From the NCBI RefSeq assembly GCF_018691265.1, contig NW_024881324.1, positions 3,475,730 to 3,539,729 on the forward strand: a stretch of DNA of 64,000 nucleotides. Reading direction: 5' to 3'. Every line of letters begins with the position of its first letter. Positions within the stretch are counted from its first letter, which is position 1. This stretch comes from Tyto alba. Lineage: Eukaryota; Chordata; Aves; Strigiformes; Tytonidae. The notes under the pieces were generated by a model. That model saw only the letters and a program-made list of their open reading frames with translations, made no database searches and had not been told where the DNA came from. Below, one piece after another: positions 25,012 through 36,790 of the stretch. The position numbers and the translations under genes are program-made.

Positions 25012-27515
25012 GCATTTTTTCCTAGTCTTCTAGCAGTTTAAGAATAGGCAAAAATCACCTTTTTTTTTTTTTTTTTTATCTGGTGGAAAAATTGTGGGTT
25101 TCGACTTACCTCCTTTCTAGTATTCATAAATTAGAATGAGAGGAGGTGTCACCAACTGTGATCATCAGTTTTGAAGAAGCATGATATAATATTTCCTTTT
25201 GACAAAGATTTTTAAATGAGATTACAATGATGCTGTTGAAACTTTTAAATTTCTAGGCATTTCCAATCATCTTTACTCAAAGTAACTACTGAATGGTTTT
25301 GTTTTTCTACTGTACCACAACTGAAATTAAGAACCCAGTGGCTTTTTGAAAGAAAACCCAGTGTAAGATGATGTAATAAAATGTATCTTGCCATTTTAAA
25401 AGTATATACTTGGAGCAGTTAAAGACAACATTTATCATTCTGTGTTTTGTTCAGGTTTTCATGATTGTATTCAGTGAACTTTAAATATCTTAACTTTGTT
25501 TATATTCTAAACAAAGACCTGTAAGAGCACCTGCTTTAAACAATAGGTAGGATATCCTCTGGAAAACATCCTCCTCTAACATCCTCCCTGATCTGATTAA
25601 TTTTCAATAGAAATAATGTTCTTATAGATTGCTTTTGTGCAATTTACATTGACTGCTGGTGTACAGTTTAAAAATCAGAATCTTAAAGGTAGGGTATTTT
25701 GAAATATCTGTTTGTTAGGAAATGTTGATATCTCCATAAAATTTAAATTTCTTAGTTTTGGTTACCAGAAATGGATGCATGACATGTAGATGTTTGCCTT
25801 GTTGAAATGTTGCTGTGTGATGTTATGTATGTTTAAGATCTTCCTCCCTCCAATACCCTAGTCTGCTGATTTTTTTTCTTCCAGTTTGTTTTCAAAATGC
25901 AAATTTATTTTATACCCTTTAACTTACTGAACGAGGATACAAAATAGATCGGTGAATTTAATTCTCTTTAAAAAGTTAAATTCTACTCATTCAGGTCCTT
26001 CAAAGTATATGGTGTATCAGTCCGTGCTGGCAGATACCATTCATGAGGAATCAGACACATAAACTGAAGTTAGGTCACAAAGCCGAACAGTTTCTTTGAG
26101 AGCAGTGCTGAGTCTATTGAGGTGCTTGGCTCCAGACCATGTTAATACCACTCTGCTGATGGTTCAGACTGCAGATGGAGCAGGCATATCTGTCTGCAGC
26201 CTACCAGGGGTGCATATGATGCATGACTGCAAAGCTGGAAAGGATATCTGAATATATATGAAAAATTGCTAGACATAAATTATATTCCAAACGGCAGTTG
26301 CAATCAGCTCTGTAGTGTTTATTAAGCAATTAGCTAATCTTCAAACTACCTTATTTTTTCAGCTGTGGCATCAAGAGCTTGATTCAAAGAAAGCAGCAGG
26401 AGTCTTCCACTAAGTTTTGTTCAGAGATATGGTTAGGCTGTTCATTTGATTATTGTGTGGGAGTTCAGTTTGTTTTTCTTGAGTATAGCAAAAAATTAGA
26501 TTTTCTGGGGCATAATGGTTCTACTGAGTATTTTCTTCATGAAAACAGGACAGACACATAATTTTTTAATTGAAATTGCAGGAAAACCTGTTCTGCAACT
26601 AAATCACTGACTGTTTCTGGCCTCGTGTCTCCTTAATGTACCTCAGATATGCCAGCATGATATGTATCTCAGATACAGATCATGAAGCATGGTCTATTTA
26701 TCATAGAGGTAATTAATTGCTTCAAATTAAATGTCTTATGTTTATTAATTCTCCTTGCAACATTGAATTTGTTTTAATCACATGATTTTTTTAAAGGAAA
26801 GATTCTACTCTAAGCCTCAGGTTTTCCATTTGCATAAGTTTTCACGATAGTAATAGCTTTTTTCTTTTGTATTTGAACACCAATTTTCAAGTGTTCATCA
26901 GTAACAGAACTAAAATATATATACTTTCTATTTCAATTTGAGTTGTTGCTGTAAACTTAAACGCAAGAACTCTTTTACAGAAGTAGTCTTCACTTTAACC
27001 TGATGGCAGAAGGAATCATTACTAGCAAAAAAAGAAATCTTAAAGAAATTATTATGCCTGGTGTTTGTTGGGATATGTCAGCTGTGGCTTAAAGAGAGAA
27101 TGTGCTTATATGCATATTGAGTACTGTTTATGGAAGACATGGTTTTCCCAAACAGCATGTATGCTGTGGTTAGCACCTCAAATATTTCACTAGAAAAGTA
27201 GGTTTTGACAGCCTTGATGTAATGCAGACCTTTAGAATAGAAGGCCATGATGAGAGTCTCCAAATGTCTGTGTATCAACACAGGACATTCCTGAGACAAA
27301 CTGAATAGTATGTGACTTCAGTATATCTTGTTTGTGTGCTTGATATCATCTATTATGTTAATGCTGACTGTTTTGTTTGGTTGGGGAAAAATTATAATGA
27401 TGTGAACTGCATTGCTCAGATGATATTTCTCAAGCAGTACTTAAGCACTGCATGAAGCAGACCTCTGTTAAGTTCCTCAACTCTGAATGTATATGAAAAT
27501 GCACTGTCTGGGCTT

Positions 27516-27520
27516 GTTGC
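27516..27520. repeat. Candidate target-site duplication, left copy
   Basis: GTTGC lies immediately before the TGTCCTGG start of the LTR. The right copy at 28658-28662 is GCTGC, differing at one base. The 5-bp length agrees with the better-preserved sister LTR at 38446. Confidence 0.6.
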
Positions 27521-27668
27521 TGTCCTGGGTTGAGTGAGTGGTGGGTTTTTTTGGTGGCAGGGGAGGGGGCTATAGGGGCGGCCCCTGTGAGAAGCTTCCC
27601 CCCCAGCTCCAAATCAGCTCCACCTCTGCACCAAAACTGAGCCCATCAGCTGCGCCTCTGCCATAACG

Positions 27669-27676
27669 TATTTAAG
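27669..27676 (+). promoter_or_regulatory. TATA-like box of LTR copy A
   Basis: TATTTAAG sits about 150 bases into the LTR, where a U3 promoter would lie. The same motif is kept at the corresponding place in copy B (39359-39366, minus). Whether it still drives transcription is unknown. Confidence 0.55.
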
Positions 27677-28384
27677 AAGGGACGTGGTGACGGGCAGTGG
27701 GACTGGTGAGGAGGAGTTGGGGCAGCTGTGTGAACACCAAGGTCAGTGGAGGAATGGAGGAAGAAAGGAGGGGGGAGGTGTGCCAGAGCAGAGACCCCCC
27801 TGTATCCTGTGGTGAGACAGCAGGGCGGCCCCCCCTGCCACCCATGGAGATCTACGGTGGAGCAGACATTGATTTATAGACTGTGGCTTCCACCTAGATG
27901 ATCAAGGTGCTGTGCCCGAAGAAGGCCAGGTTCTTGTGGGAAAAGGTAGCCCCGCTGCTGTAATTCAGTGCTGGGAGGATTGCAGCATGCGGGGGTGTCC
28001 CACGCCGGAGCAGCTCAGGAAGGGCTGCAGCCATGGGAGGGAATCCAGTTGGAGAAAACTGGTTACCCATGCTGAAGCAGTGTGGGGAACGTTGTGGCCC
28101 ATGGGAGGGACTCATGTCAGAGAAAGTTTGTGGAAGACTGTCTCCTGTGAGAGAGGGACCACACTGGAGCAGGGGGAAGAAGTTCCAGAAGCTCCCCCCA
28201 CTGCAGATGGAAGAAGCAGCAGCACTGACTGCACCCCCCCATTCCCTGCCCCTGTGCCGCTGGGGGAGGAGGTAGAGATATCAGGAGCAGAGCTGAGCCT
28301 GGGAAGAAGGGAAGGGTGGGGGGAAGGTGTTCTCAAGACATGGCAATACTGCTCACTGTCCTACTCTGTATTGTTAGTGTCTGT

Positions 28385-28390
28385 AATAAA
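28385..28390 (+). terminator. AATAAA polyadenylation signal of LTR copy A
   Basis: AATAAA is followed about 10 bases later by a T-rich stretch, as expected at an R/U5 boundary. The equivalent signal is present in copy B at 38637-38642 on the minus strand. Confidence 0.6.
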
Positions 28391-28493
28391 TATATGTTCT
28401 TTTTTTTTCTTCCCCTAACGAGTCTGCCTTTTGCTTGTGACCATAAAGGGGAATTTTTCCCCATCCCAGTCCTATCTCAAACCCCAAGCCTGC

Positions 28494-28649
28494 CTCTCTG
28501 TCCCTTCTTATTGCCAGAAGAGAAGGGAGAGAGAGCTGCTGCGTGGTGGTTGGCTGCCAATCAGGCCCAAACTCTCTGTCCCTTCTTATTGCCAGAAGAG
28601 AAGGGAGAGAGAGCTGCTGCGTGGTGGTTGGCTGCCAATCAGGCCCAAA
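28494..28649 (+). repeat. Perfect 78-bp tandem duplication inside LTR copy A
   Basis: Bases 28494-28571 and 28572-28649 appear identical over all 78 bases. The unit includes a CCCTTCTTATTGCCAGAAG segment and ends just before the terminal CCATGACA. Because 78 is divisible by three, plus and minus frames through it show repeated peptides, which are by-products. Copy B has no such duplication. Perfect identity implies a recent event or an assembly artefact. Confidence 0.95.
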
Positions 28650-28657
28650 CCATGACA

Positions 28658-28662
28658 GCTGC
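28658..28662. repeat. Candidate target-site duplication, right copy
   Basis: GCTGC directly after the terminal CA of the LTR. It pairs with GTTGC at 27516-27520 with one mismatch. Confidence 0.6.
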
Positions 28663-29382
28663 AAAGTAGAAAGTGTTCTTTGGGTAAATGACACTTCAGA
28701 TGAGATCTGTTGGCATTAAAAACATGAAGAAAATAAGGGAGGGTCTTCAAGATCAATAGTGATAGCACATGGTCTGGAGAGTGACAGCATCATTGATGGC
28801 TAGTTTCAGATTCAAGGATGCTTGAAGAGCTGCTAGAAAGTCTCATCCTAAAACTACTGAGGAAATAATGGGCCTTCTGTGCTGCTCACCGTGATTCTGT
28901 CCACAAGGTCCATCCAAAAGAACTAATTCTAGTTCAATAAACAACTTTTAAACAGGCAAACTTAATGGGAATTGTGGGAATCCCTGAAGCTAGTAACATG
29001 CCCAGAAAGAATTGTATGTACAAAGATTAGTATGGAACTTAAGTAATACAATCTTGTGAGATGATAGTATAAGCTTTAAATACTCAATGAAAATATGCAC
29101 TGCCAAAAAATCATGATGATGATGTTGTTGTTGTTTTAAATTCCAAGCATAAGTATATTATGACAACGTGGTTAGAAAGAGATGTGGAAATCGATTCCCC
29201 CTTCCTAGACTTCAGTATCACACGATGTGATACTGAAATAACACTACATTCAGTTGATTCAGAACATGTTAAATGGATTTACAGTTAATTATTTCAGATA
29301 AATAGAGGCAATTTGTCTGCAGATGTCTGTAGATGCATTTTAGTGTCTATATCTTCTTGCTAATAATTTGTATACATAGATG
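28663..29382. other. Non-coding DNA between LTR and CR1 remnant
   Basis: No gene. It contains a perfect 12-bp-arm hairpin at 29211-29237 and short ATG/TTG triplet runs near 29115-29137. No retroviral internal sequence follows the LTR. Confidence 0.55.
29211..29237. repeat. Perfect inverted repeat, 12-bp arms with 3-base loop
   Basis: TTCAGTATCACA (29211-29222) and TGTGATACTGAA (29226-29237) are exact reverse complements, separated by CGA. It has the same architecture as the larger hairpin at 7216 but a different sequence. Confidence 0.95.
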
Positions 29383-29600
29383 GTTAAATTTGCAGGAGAC
29401 ACTAAGTTTGGTCAGAAAATACTGGGATATTGTGTTTCTATAGGATATTCTTATCATGGCATTTTATCAGGTGATCCTACTTGAAACAAACATGCACAGT
29501 CCTGTGTTTTAGGGAAGGAACATGGTTGTTATAACTAGGGGGCTACAGGATAGGAGTATGAAGGTATGTTGTCTCTGTGTTGTTATGGACTTTTCATTAC
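29383..29600 (+). mobile_element. CR1 LINE remnant (probable)
   Basis: TAAATTTGCAGGAGACACTAAGTTTGG (29383-29411) resembles the CR1 block encoding KFADDTKLG. About 90 bases later a GTCCTGTGTTTTAGGGAAGGAA block and CTACAGGATAGGAG follow, resembling the next CR1 ORF2 segment (KCKVLHLG). The sequence between and after is too decayed to align by eye, so borders are rough. Confidence 0.5.
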
Positions 29601-31909
29601 AGGTATCAGCAAACCAAAAGGTCAAAAATACTTCAGTGTAAAAAAGTTTCAGAAAAGAATGCCAGCACTAATTGGTCATCTGAGAAATAGATCTTATAGC
29701 CCAACTTATTTTGGTCAAGAGGGGAAAAAATTAAGTACTTGGACCTGTGTGCATAAGAGATATTTGAACTTAAATGAACTTTAACAGAGCAAAAGAGGCC
29801 TCACAGGGTCCAAAGCTAAAAAAAAAAAAATCCTGACTGTAAAACAAAAGTCAATGTTTATTCCTGAGGGTCCTTTATAAGTAGAACTGTATGTCTAAGG
29901 CAACTGAAAATCCACTACATCCTTATGTTTTGTTTTTTTTTTCTGTCAAGACCGGATAAAAACCAAGATATACTATATGATCTGAAAAAAAAAAAAAAAA
30001 AAAAAAGAGCCAAGAAACAAAATAATAGATGTTTTGTTATATGTTGCAAAAGAGGTGAGACTTTTTGCTGGTATCTCTGCCTGTTTCTGGTGGAAAATTA
30101 TGAAACGTGGGTAAACAAAAAGTTTACGCTAAAACTTGTTTTTGTAAGATGTTAGCCAAGCATCTTCAATTTTCTGCAATTATTTGTTTGAGGGAGTAGA
30201 TTAGTGCATGGGCCTAGGGACTGGATGTGGTTAACTTTGGTTTTAGGTTTTGGAAAATATTTGACATCACAAAATATGCTGGAGAATATTGGTCCTTCTA
30301 GTCCTCATGTCTTGTCCCCTAGTTCAGTGGCCCATATTTTTCCTATTTGAAAATTCTTATTCTTTTTCCAAAAGTGAAAAAACGAGAGAAGGTCACATTG
30401 TTTTACTAAATTAGTTCCAGAAACTATTTCTTGAAAGTAATTATTTTTAAAGTAAACAATATCCATCCCTCTGTTTTATTTTCATGGATATTTTAAGATT
30501 AAGTTTACTAATATTCTTCAGTCTCATGGATATTTTTTCTTCAACTAAAAACTTTTGACCCCCACTTTCCATTTCAAAACCTTTGTTAAGTGGATTTCAA
30601 GATAAAAACAGGAAATTTACTTGCATCACTAAATTTTCTGTCTTTTATAAGGTAGAGATTAAACCCCGTATTTTCATACTTGTGATGAAAGCAAGCTTTC
30701 CTTTTAATTTTTCAAGTCATTCTTAATGTCATGTTTTATAACAACTCTTTGTTACTCAGGTCTAGAGTAATCCATATTGTGTGTGTATTAAGGACCGGAG
30801 ATGACCAGCGTGTGGCTTTTGAGCTCCATGTTGCTTGCGAGTGGCTTAAGTGCTCCTCCAAACCAGGGTAGCACTGGGATTCTGATGGCTGGGAAAATGG
30901 GACAATATAAATAGTTACTTGGGAAGAAAAGCAAGCCATCGGTGCCCAATTCCCAATTTATTCAAACACCCTTGCTCTGTACTCGTCTTCTTAGACTCCA
31001 GACAAGTTTCTCTGAGCCTTTTCATACACAACATTTGACTGTTCTGCCCTGTCTTTCTGCCTCACAATCCATGTTCGCAAATGCAAGCACATAATGGAGC
31101 TCCTAATCACGGTAAAGGAGGACAGAAAACTCTCTCACTGGAGAGTGGGGCCGTCCAGCCATAAAATCAGTGAAACTTTAAAAATCTTTTTCTTGCTACT
31201 CGGGTGGAAGTATTAGCATTCTGCAGACTTCTTCAGCCTCTCTATTACCTTAGTAGATCTAGTCAGTCACCACACAGGGCAGGCTGCACATCTGCATCTG
31301 TAAAAGGAAAGGAGCTTTTCCAGTGTTTTAGAAGAATAATATTAACAATAAACACGTTGTTTCAACAGTCCACATATTTACTGAGCTGCTGAGTTCCTAT
31401 TCAGGGGAACATACAAATTGTTTCTGGAGATCAGTGACTATATCTAAATGCAACCTTGTATGTGTCAAAAAAATGGGTGATGATAAGGTTTGTAGAACAA
31501 TGGGAATCTTTAATGCTAATGTCATGGTAATAGTAACATTTTTGGTTTACATTAAAGCAGGAAGTATCAGTAGAACATACTATTACATTCTATATTGCAT
31601 AGAGTTACCTGATCCTCCCAATGGTTGTCTGTCATTGGGAAAAACAAGGTATAATTCTCTCTCCTCACAGTAAACCTTGCTCTGAGGAATTTATTGTTTA
31701 CAGAATTAAGGTATAAGTGATATGGCTAGTCAAATAAAAAGCTCTAAACCAAAATGTATGTACAGTTACTGCAAATAATAAAAGCATTAGTTTGAGATTC
31801 AGGAATAGATATGAAACAAAAATCACTCACTACTAAAAATCTGGCTTTTCTTTTCTTGAATGAGTTCTGCCTCTTTAAATTTATGATGTATCCAAAGCCA
31901 TTCTCTTCT

Positions 31910-31990
31910 TCCATTTGTTTTTTTGTTTGTTTGTTTGGGTGGTGGGGTTTTGTGTGATTAGTTTTTGTTTTGGGTTTGTTTTTTTTTTTC
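31910..31990. repeat. T/G-rich low-complexity tract
   Basis: It consists of repeated TTTG units with GGGTGGTGGGG and TTTTG segments, ending in a T run. The tract at 34368-34420 has similar composition. Confidence 0.8.
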
Positions 31991-34367
31991 AAAATGCAAG
32001 ACTGGAGATCACTTACCTCACTAACTGTAAGTACAAATGAGTAGCAGTAATTGTATGGGGAATAAACAGATGGACAAATGCAATTCAGATGTAATGTTCA
32101 CTGATTTAAGTGAAATTATTTAAATGTGAACTACCACTGTCAAACAATTTCTTTAAAAGTTAACATAATTTTTACTGTGGGTTTACCCTTTTTGCTAACC
32201 CTAGTGAAAAACTTAAATATTTACATAGAAATACATGAAATTTTCTTGAGATATCAGCAGAGGCTGGGGAAGAATGAATCAGGAGCATATTAATAATTGA
32301 TAGTCTTGCCAGATGGTGACAGTTTCAGATGATGTTTAAATAGTTAACACTGCAATCATGATTGTGAACCAAAACCGAAGGAACTTTATTCAGAGAAAAG
32401 AATTTGGCAAAGGAATATCGAGCCAGATCAAAGGCAGAAAAAAACTCACAACAAACCAAGCAGCCCCAGAGTTTTAGAAGAAAAAGTTCAATCAACTGTA
32501 TAATGACTTTTGTACCTGCAAGTCCATAATTAAGTGCTTTTATTTCAGAATTAGTTGCATAGCATGAGTTAACATTTGAATGCTAAGAGGATAGGTGGAT
32601 TTCCTCTTCAGGATTAGTGCATGCTTCTGTGTGTATATCAAGTTATGTGATTTGGAAGCAGCTATGACTGTAGAACTGTCGGTGCCCTGGCCATGCTGGG
32701 CCTGAGTAGTGGCTTCCCTCAGGTACCCTGGGTGTAAACCTGAGTTTGTAGCACTATTATAAATCCTTTGACAAGATTAAGCGAAACCTAATTCTGTGAA
32801 TCATATGTGAAAAAAAAAAAAAAAAAAGATTATCCTTACAGATTGCTTTCTTTTCTCAAAATCTGCTTTTCTATATCACACAGGTTCCAATGAAAGTGCT
32901 ATGTTAGTCTCATAAACCTTGCTGCTTGAATGCAGGCTATACTTATTAATCTGGTCTTGTCACATTCTGCCTGAATAATTTTCATGTTTCTAGGCTTATA
33001 AGACATGATTTTGAGTGTCAGTTGTCTCTGTAACAGATTCTGAGCAGTTTCCATATTCACTGTAATGGACTAATTGTTATGAGCATCCTATGGCTGCAGA
33101 TGACCTAAGTCTTCTATCAGGACAAGTATTGTGAGAGAAAGGTTATTTATTTGACAGTGAATTCCAAAGATTTTATCTTTTAGCTGGGTTTTTTTTTAAT
33201 GACAGGGGTTTAAATATTTATTTGAAGTTCACAAATGAGATTTAAAAATATCTGTTGGGATGCCTCCTATGATTTTTACTTCAAACTATATTTTCCTTCC
33301 ATCTCAAAATGTTTATGATGAGGATATATGTGAAATGAATTCTCCTCTCTCTGATTGAAGGTAAATAGGGAACTGTTGGACTTTTTTTGGTAATTCTTGA
33401 AATCATGCTAGGTAGCTCTCATCAGTTAGATAGATTTGGCATGATACTACAGAACAAGTGCAGGCCTGCTGTTGAGAGCGCTGAACATTTGGACTTGCCT
33501 CGCAGCACAACTGGTTCATTGCACTGATGGTGATTACCCTGAAAGGCAATGACCCCGAGTCTTGCCTTCCGTAGGCTCATCTTTCTGCATAGTATCACTT
33601 AGTAATAATTACATAACCCATAAAAATTGGCTAATGTATGCAAACAGTTCACCACCAGTGGCAGAATTATTTTTTTCTCTTCACTTCAAGCACTGAGGCC
33701 ATATTTTTGAACAAAACTTAAGAGCAGCAAAATTCCTGAACTGTTCCAAAAATTCCTAGTTGAAAGCCTTGCCTGACTTTGGGAGAAGGAGTTGCATGGG
33801 TTTGAACATACTGGTGATAGTGCCATGTTTCTCATAACATAGTAAGGTGAGTTGATCTCCAGAGGTCAGTATTGTGCTATGGGAAATTACATATTATAAT
33901 TACTTCATTATCTGTATGTACGTCACTGGGTGCTAATGACCTTTCTGTCTTGCTTGCTACTCTCCTCAGAATGCACAACTGTCTTGACCAGCTAAAAGCC
34001 AGAAGTGTACTGCTTCAAAATCATTGTCAGAAGCATGTGCCAGTACCCACAGCACTGTATCTAATGTAGCTGGGTAGCACCTCAGGAGAAGTTCAAGGGC
34101 AAAGGACTGGAGTCTCAGATGCTGCAAGTGGGCAGATCTCCACTGGAGCTGGTGGAGCTTTGGTAATTAACAGCAGCTGACACTCAGCTCCAAGGACTCG
34201 TGTTACACTTTGTATGTCTCTAAGTAGTACCATTTACAATGTGTGCCTTTCCTTTATGTGCATTAATGTAATTTGTGTTTCCCAGATGTGCAGATCTTTG
34301 GGTGAAATCCTATTCTTAAGTCTTGGACCCAAATATGTTCTTTTTTTCCCCAGAAATAACAGTGTTA

Positions 34368-34420
34368 GTTGTTTTTTGGTTTGTTTGTTGTTTTTGTTTT
34401 GTTTTTGTTTTTTTCCCCAA
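34368..34420. repeat. T/G-rich low-complexity tract
   Basis: It is made of TTTG and TTTTG units. Open frames on both strands across it are compositional. Confidence 0.8.
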
Positions 34421-34883
34421 GAGGATGGGTGGACAGAAGAAAAAGAGCAAGAGGAGAACATGTTTTTTGTGCCTGGAACCAAATGGCAGTATGTTTATGT
34501 TGAACAGCCTTTGCTCAGAGATGCGTTTCGCTGTAATGTTTTCAGCCTTCTGTTTGTGTGGTCTGAGTTCAGAGAGATGATTTGCTTCTGTTTCCCACAA
34601 GGCTAAGGACTAGCTGAAGATGTTATGGAAAATGTCACAGGAAGCAACATGCTGAGAAAGGGAAAGAACACAAGAACATTGTGAGTAATTGTGTTGGAGA
34701 CTGTACAGCAATAGCTCCAGCTTGGCCGGAAAACAAACTTGGCTAGTGAAGCTCAATGGAAGACACCCAAAACACATGACATCATTGTTTATACTCAGTG
34801 AAAACTGTGTCCTGCAAGGTGTGGAGAAAGGTGTATTTGAAGCTTAGCATGAATACATTTATTGAAGGAACTAGACTTAATGA

Positions 34884-35259
34884 CTACATAATGGCAGAGC
34901 CTGGTCCAGGACCACTGTCTACTATTATATTATGAGAGCAGCGCTGGTATGCCTTTCGCTTACATGGAGTAATGTGCTTCCAGAAAACTCCAAGGCAAAG
35001 TCCAGCCCAGATTGGGAGTGCTTGTTGCACCCTGTCTTGGTGCAATTCTCTGGGTCTCCATTTGGCCTTGTACCTACAGGTGGCCTCTTGGCTCACTGTA
35101 GGCTGCACTGAACACAGGTTTGGACATGCTGGGAAAAAAACCACCAATAAGGGCTGCAGAGCTGCTGCTTTATTATTTTTTCTTTACTTGAATGAGTACT
35201 GGTCTTACAGCAGAGAGACACAGCAGGGTTATACTAGGCAGGGAGGAAAATGGTTAATT
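34884..35259. other. Non-coding DNA of mixed composition
   Basis: This is somewhat GC-richer than the background and directly abuts an antisense CR1 3' end. It may be a further old repeat that I cannot name. Overlapping frames on both strands (87 and 96 codons) are unrecognised. Confidence 0.4.
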
Positions 35260-35400
35260 TAATGATAGAAATGCTTTTTGAAAGGGATCTCTGAAGGTCA
35301 TCTAGTCCAACTTGCCTGTCAAAGGAGGATTGTTGCCACTGTTACATCAGGTCAGCAGTGGCTGTGTCCCTCTTGAAAAACTTCAAGCATGGGGAGGAGG
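35260..35400 (-). mobile_element. CR1 LINE 3' end, antisense fragment
   Basis: Read on the plus strand this shows the well-known antisense CR1 tail in order: GGGATCTCTGAAGGTCATC, then TAGTCCAACTTGCCTG, then ACATCAGGTCAGCAGTGGCTG, then CTTGAAAAACTTCAAGCATGGGGAGG. The matching consensus reads GGACCTTAAAGATCATCTAGTCCAACC, and further on a GTTGAACATCTCCAAGGATGGGGA-like block. The element's 3' end is therefore at about 35260. It is the only CR1 here that I place on the minus strand. Confidence 0.72.
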
Positions 35401-35786
35401 AAAGGGTGGTTGCAGCTGGATCACCTGTGAAATTTCTAGCAAGGTACCTTGGTCCTATGAGGACCCACAGTGGTATGACCGCTTAGTGCTGGAACAAATA
35501 TAAGGAACAAAACTCACCTACAGGAAATGTAGGGCAGAAAATTTCAGTCTGGTGCAGGTTGGCATATCCTCTGCACCAAATCTAGTTGTAATACCATGTG
35601 GTCCAGTACAGGAGACAGGCTTTGAGCTCGGCTTTCTGGGCTGAAAATTAGTTTTTGCACTTGCTGGTCAGGAAATGAGAATTAGTTATGGGGAGAATCA
35701 GGAATGTGGTCTGAGATCCAGATGCTTTCTGTCACTGAGCAGTAGTTACTCCAGACAGGAAATATGAGGTCAAAAATATTTCTACG
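35401..35786. other. Non-coding DNA
   Basis: No gene or identifiable repeat seen. It may include the decayed continuation of the antisense CR1. Confidence 0.45.
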
Positions 35787-35886
35787 TTTGAGCTTGTTGA
35801 AGATACTCTAAGTTAAAAAAATTTGAGCTTGTTGAAGATACTCTAAATTAAAAAAAAAATTGAGCTTGTTGAAGATACTCTGAGTC
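35787..35886. repeat. Three-copy tandem repeat, period about 35-38 bases
   Basis: A unit beginning TTTGAGCTTGTTGAAGATAC and ending in an A run starts at 35787, 35822 and about 35860. The third copy is partial. The copies differ mainly in A-run length and one or two bases, so the expansion is fairly recent. Confidence 0.92.
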
Positions 35887-36534
35887 TTCTGTTGACCTTT
35901 GTAGATTTTTTTTAATGCAAATATGTAGGATAACACAGCTTTCATACCTACATCATCAGTCTGGTGTCATGGCTTAGGATGTAGCCCTGAGAGTATGCTT
36001 TAATTTCACTACACTATTAGAATAAAAATCCTGCTATTTGAATTGCAACAAAAAGCAGTCCTGGGTGCAAGCTGATATGTGGTAGGAGCCCTTGAGAGGA
36101 TGTGAAACTGGGATGTGAATACCCTTGATGTCCGCCAACTCTGTGTGGTACCACGCTGAACTGAGGCTGTCCCATCTTGGCAGTCTCATAGACACAGATG
36201 AGATACTTTGAATTTTGACATTAGCCTCAGCTATGGGAACAGGAAGAGAAATCAGATTGTTTTCTGTTCTCTCTCTTTAATGTCTGTGGAGGAGTTGCAT
36301 TTCTTTTGAAAGGAGATGATAAATTCTGTTTCCTCCACCTGATGCATCCTTATGTAAGTGTGCTCATGTGGCAAAAAGCATACTAATTCGACGTACTCAG
36401 GCTGTGTATTCATGGAATATCTGTGACTTTGGGTCCTCTATGATTGTATGGATATAATGGGATCCAAACAAGAAAGAAGCCAATTGGGGACTTACAGAAA
36501 TGGGCTTTTGTGATGATCAGGTGAAGGAAGAGAC
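35887..36534. other. Non-coding DNA
   Basis: No gene or recognised repeat. Confidence 0.45.
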
Positions 36535-36790
36535 AGGAAACTAAAGGAACTTGGGTTGTTTAGTCTGGCAAGTGTATGGAGAAGGGATGTGATTGTTCTG
36601 TATAATTATATCTGGGAAGTAACCCACAGGAAGGGAAAAAAATAATTCAAGCAAGAGAGTTACCATGAGGAAAAAGGTTACAAACTGAGCATTGATAATT
36701 ATAGGCTGGAAACAGAATAATGAGAATCTCCATTTCCTTAGAGGGGCCCTAGAGGCAAGAAATCAAATACCTTTGAATGATGTGCTTTCT
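36535..36790 (+). mobile_element. Ancient CR1/L3-type LINE 3' fragment
   Basis: Landmarks of an old CR1/L3 3' end appear in order: AGGAACTTGGGTTGTTTAGTCTGG (36544-36568), ATAATTATATCTGGGAAG (about 36602-36620), an AGGAAGGGAAAAAAATAATTCAAGC block, TTACAAACTGAGCAT, and ATTATAGGCTGGAAACAGAATAATGAGAATCTCC. The last parts correspond to the CR1 segment encoding K(L)..NKFRLEIRRRFLT. Divergence is high and no frame is open. The match is from memory of the consensus. Confidence 0.7.

Larger units (their letters stand above)
24756..27520. other. AT-rich non-coding DNA
   Basis: No gene recognised. A compound AT/GT microsatellite lies at 24975-25011 (AT units, GT units, AT units) and a T run at 25060-25077 (18). 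The rest shows nothing I can name. Confidence 0.5.
27521..28657 (+). mobile_element. Solo LTR of an endogenous retrovirus (ERVL-like), copy A
   Basis: The element starts TGTCCTGG and ends CCATGACA, the TG...CA termini required of LTRs. It is 1137 bp long and far more GC-rich than its surroundings. A TATA-like TATTTAAG lies at 27669-27676 and an AATAAA polyadenylation signal at 28385-28390, consistent with U3, R and U5 in plus orientation. A near-copy occurs on the minus strand at 38446-39522, alignable over most of its length and identical over more than 60 bases around 27955-28025. No primer-binding site, gag, pol or env follows, so this is a solo LTR left by recombination. It contains a perfect 78-bp tandem duplication near its 3' end. 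Assignment to class III (ERVL) rests on the 5-bp target duplication and my memory of similar bird LTRs; class I is possible. Open frames inside it match no retroviral protein. Confidence 0.88.
29601..34883. other. AT-rich non-coding DNA
   Basis: No gene recognised. It holds A runs at 29985-30006 (22) and 32810-32827 (18), and T/G-rich tracts at 31910-31990 and 34368-34420. The 130-codon frame at 34214-34606 crosses a T/G tract and has no recognisable domain. Confidence 0.5.

Noticed and set aside
27912..28418. 168-codon open frame inside LTR copy A, and similar frames in copy B (up to 177 codons)
   Set aside because: These come from stop-poor GC-rich LTR sequence. They match no retroviral protein, differ between copies and cross the polyadenylation signal.
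28316..28694. Repeated peptide in frames across 28494-28649
   Set aside because: It is a consequence of the 78-bp tandem DNA duplication being divisible by three and not a repeat protein.
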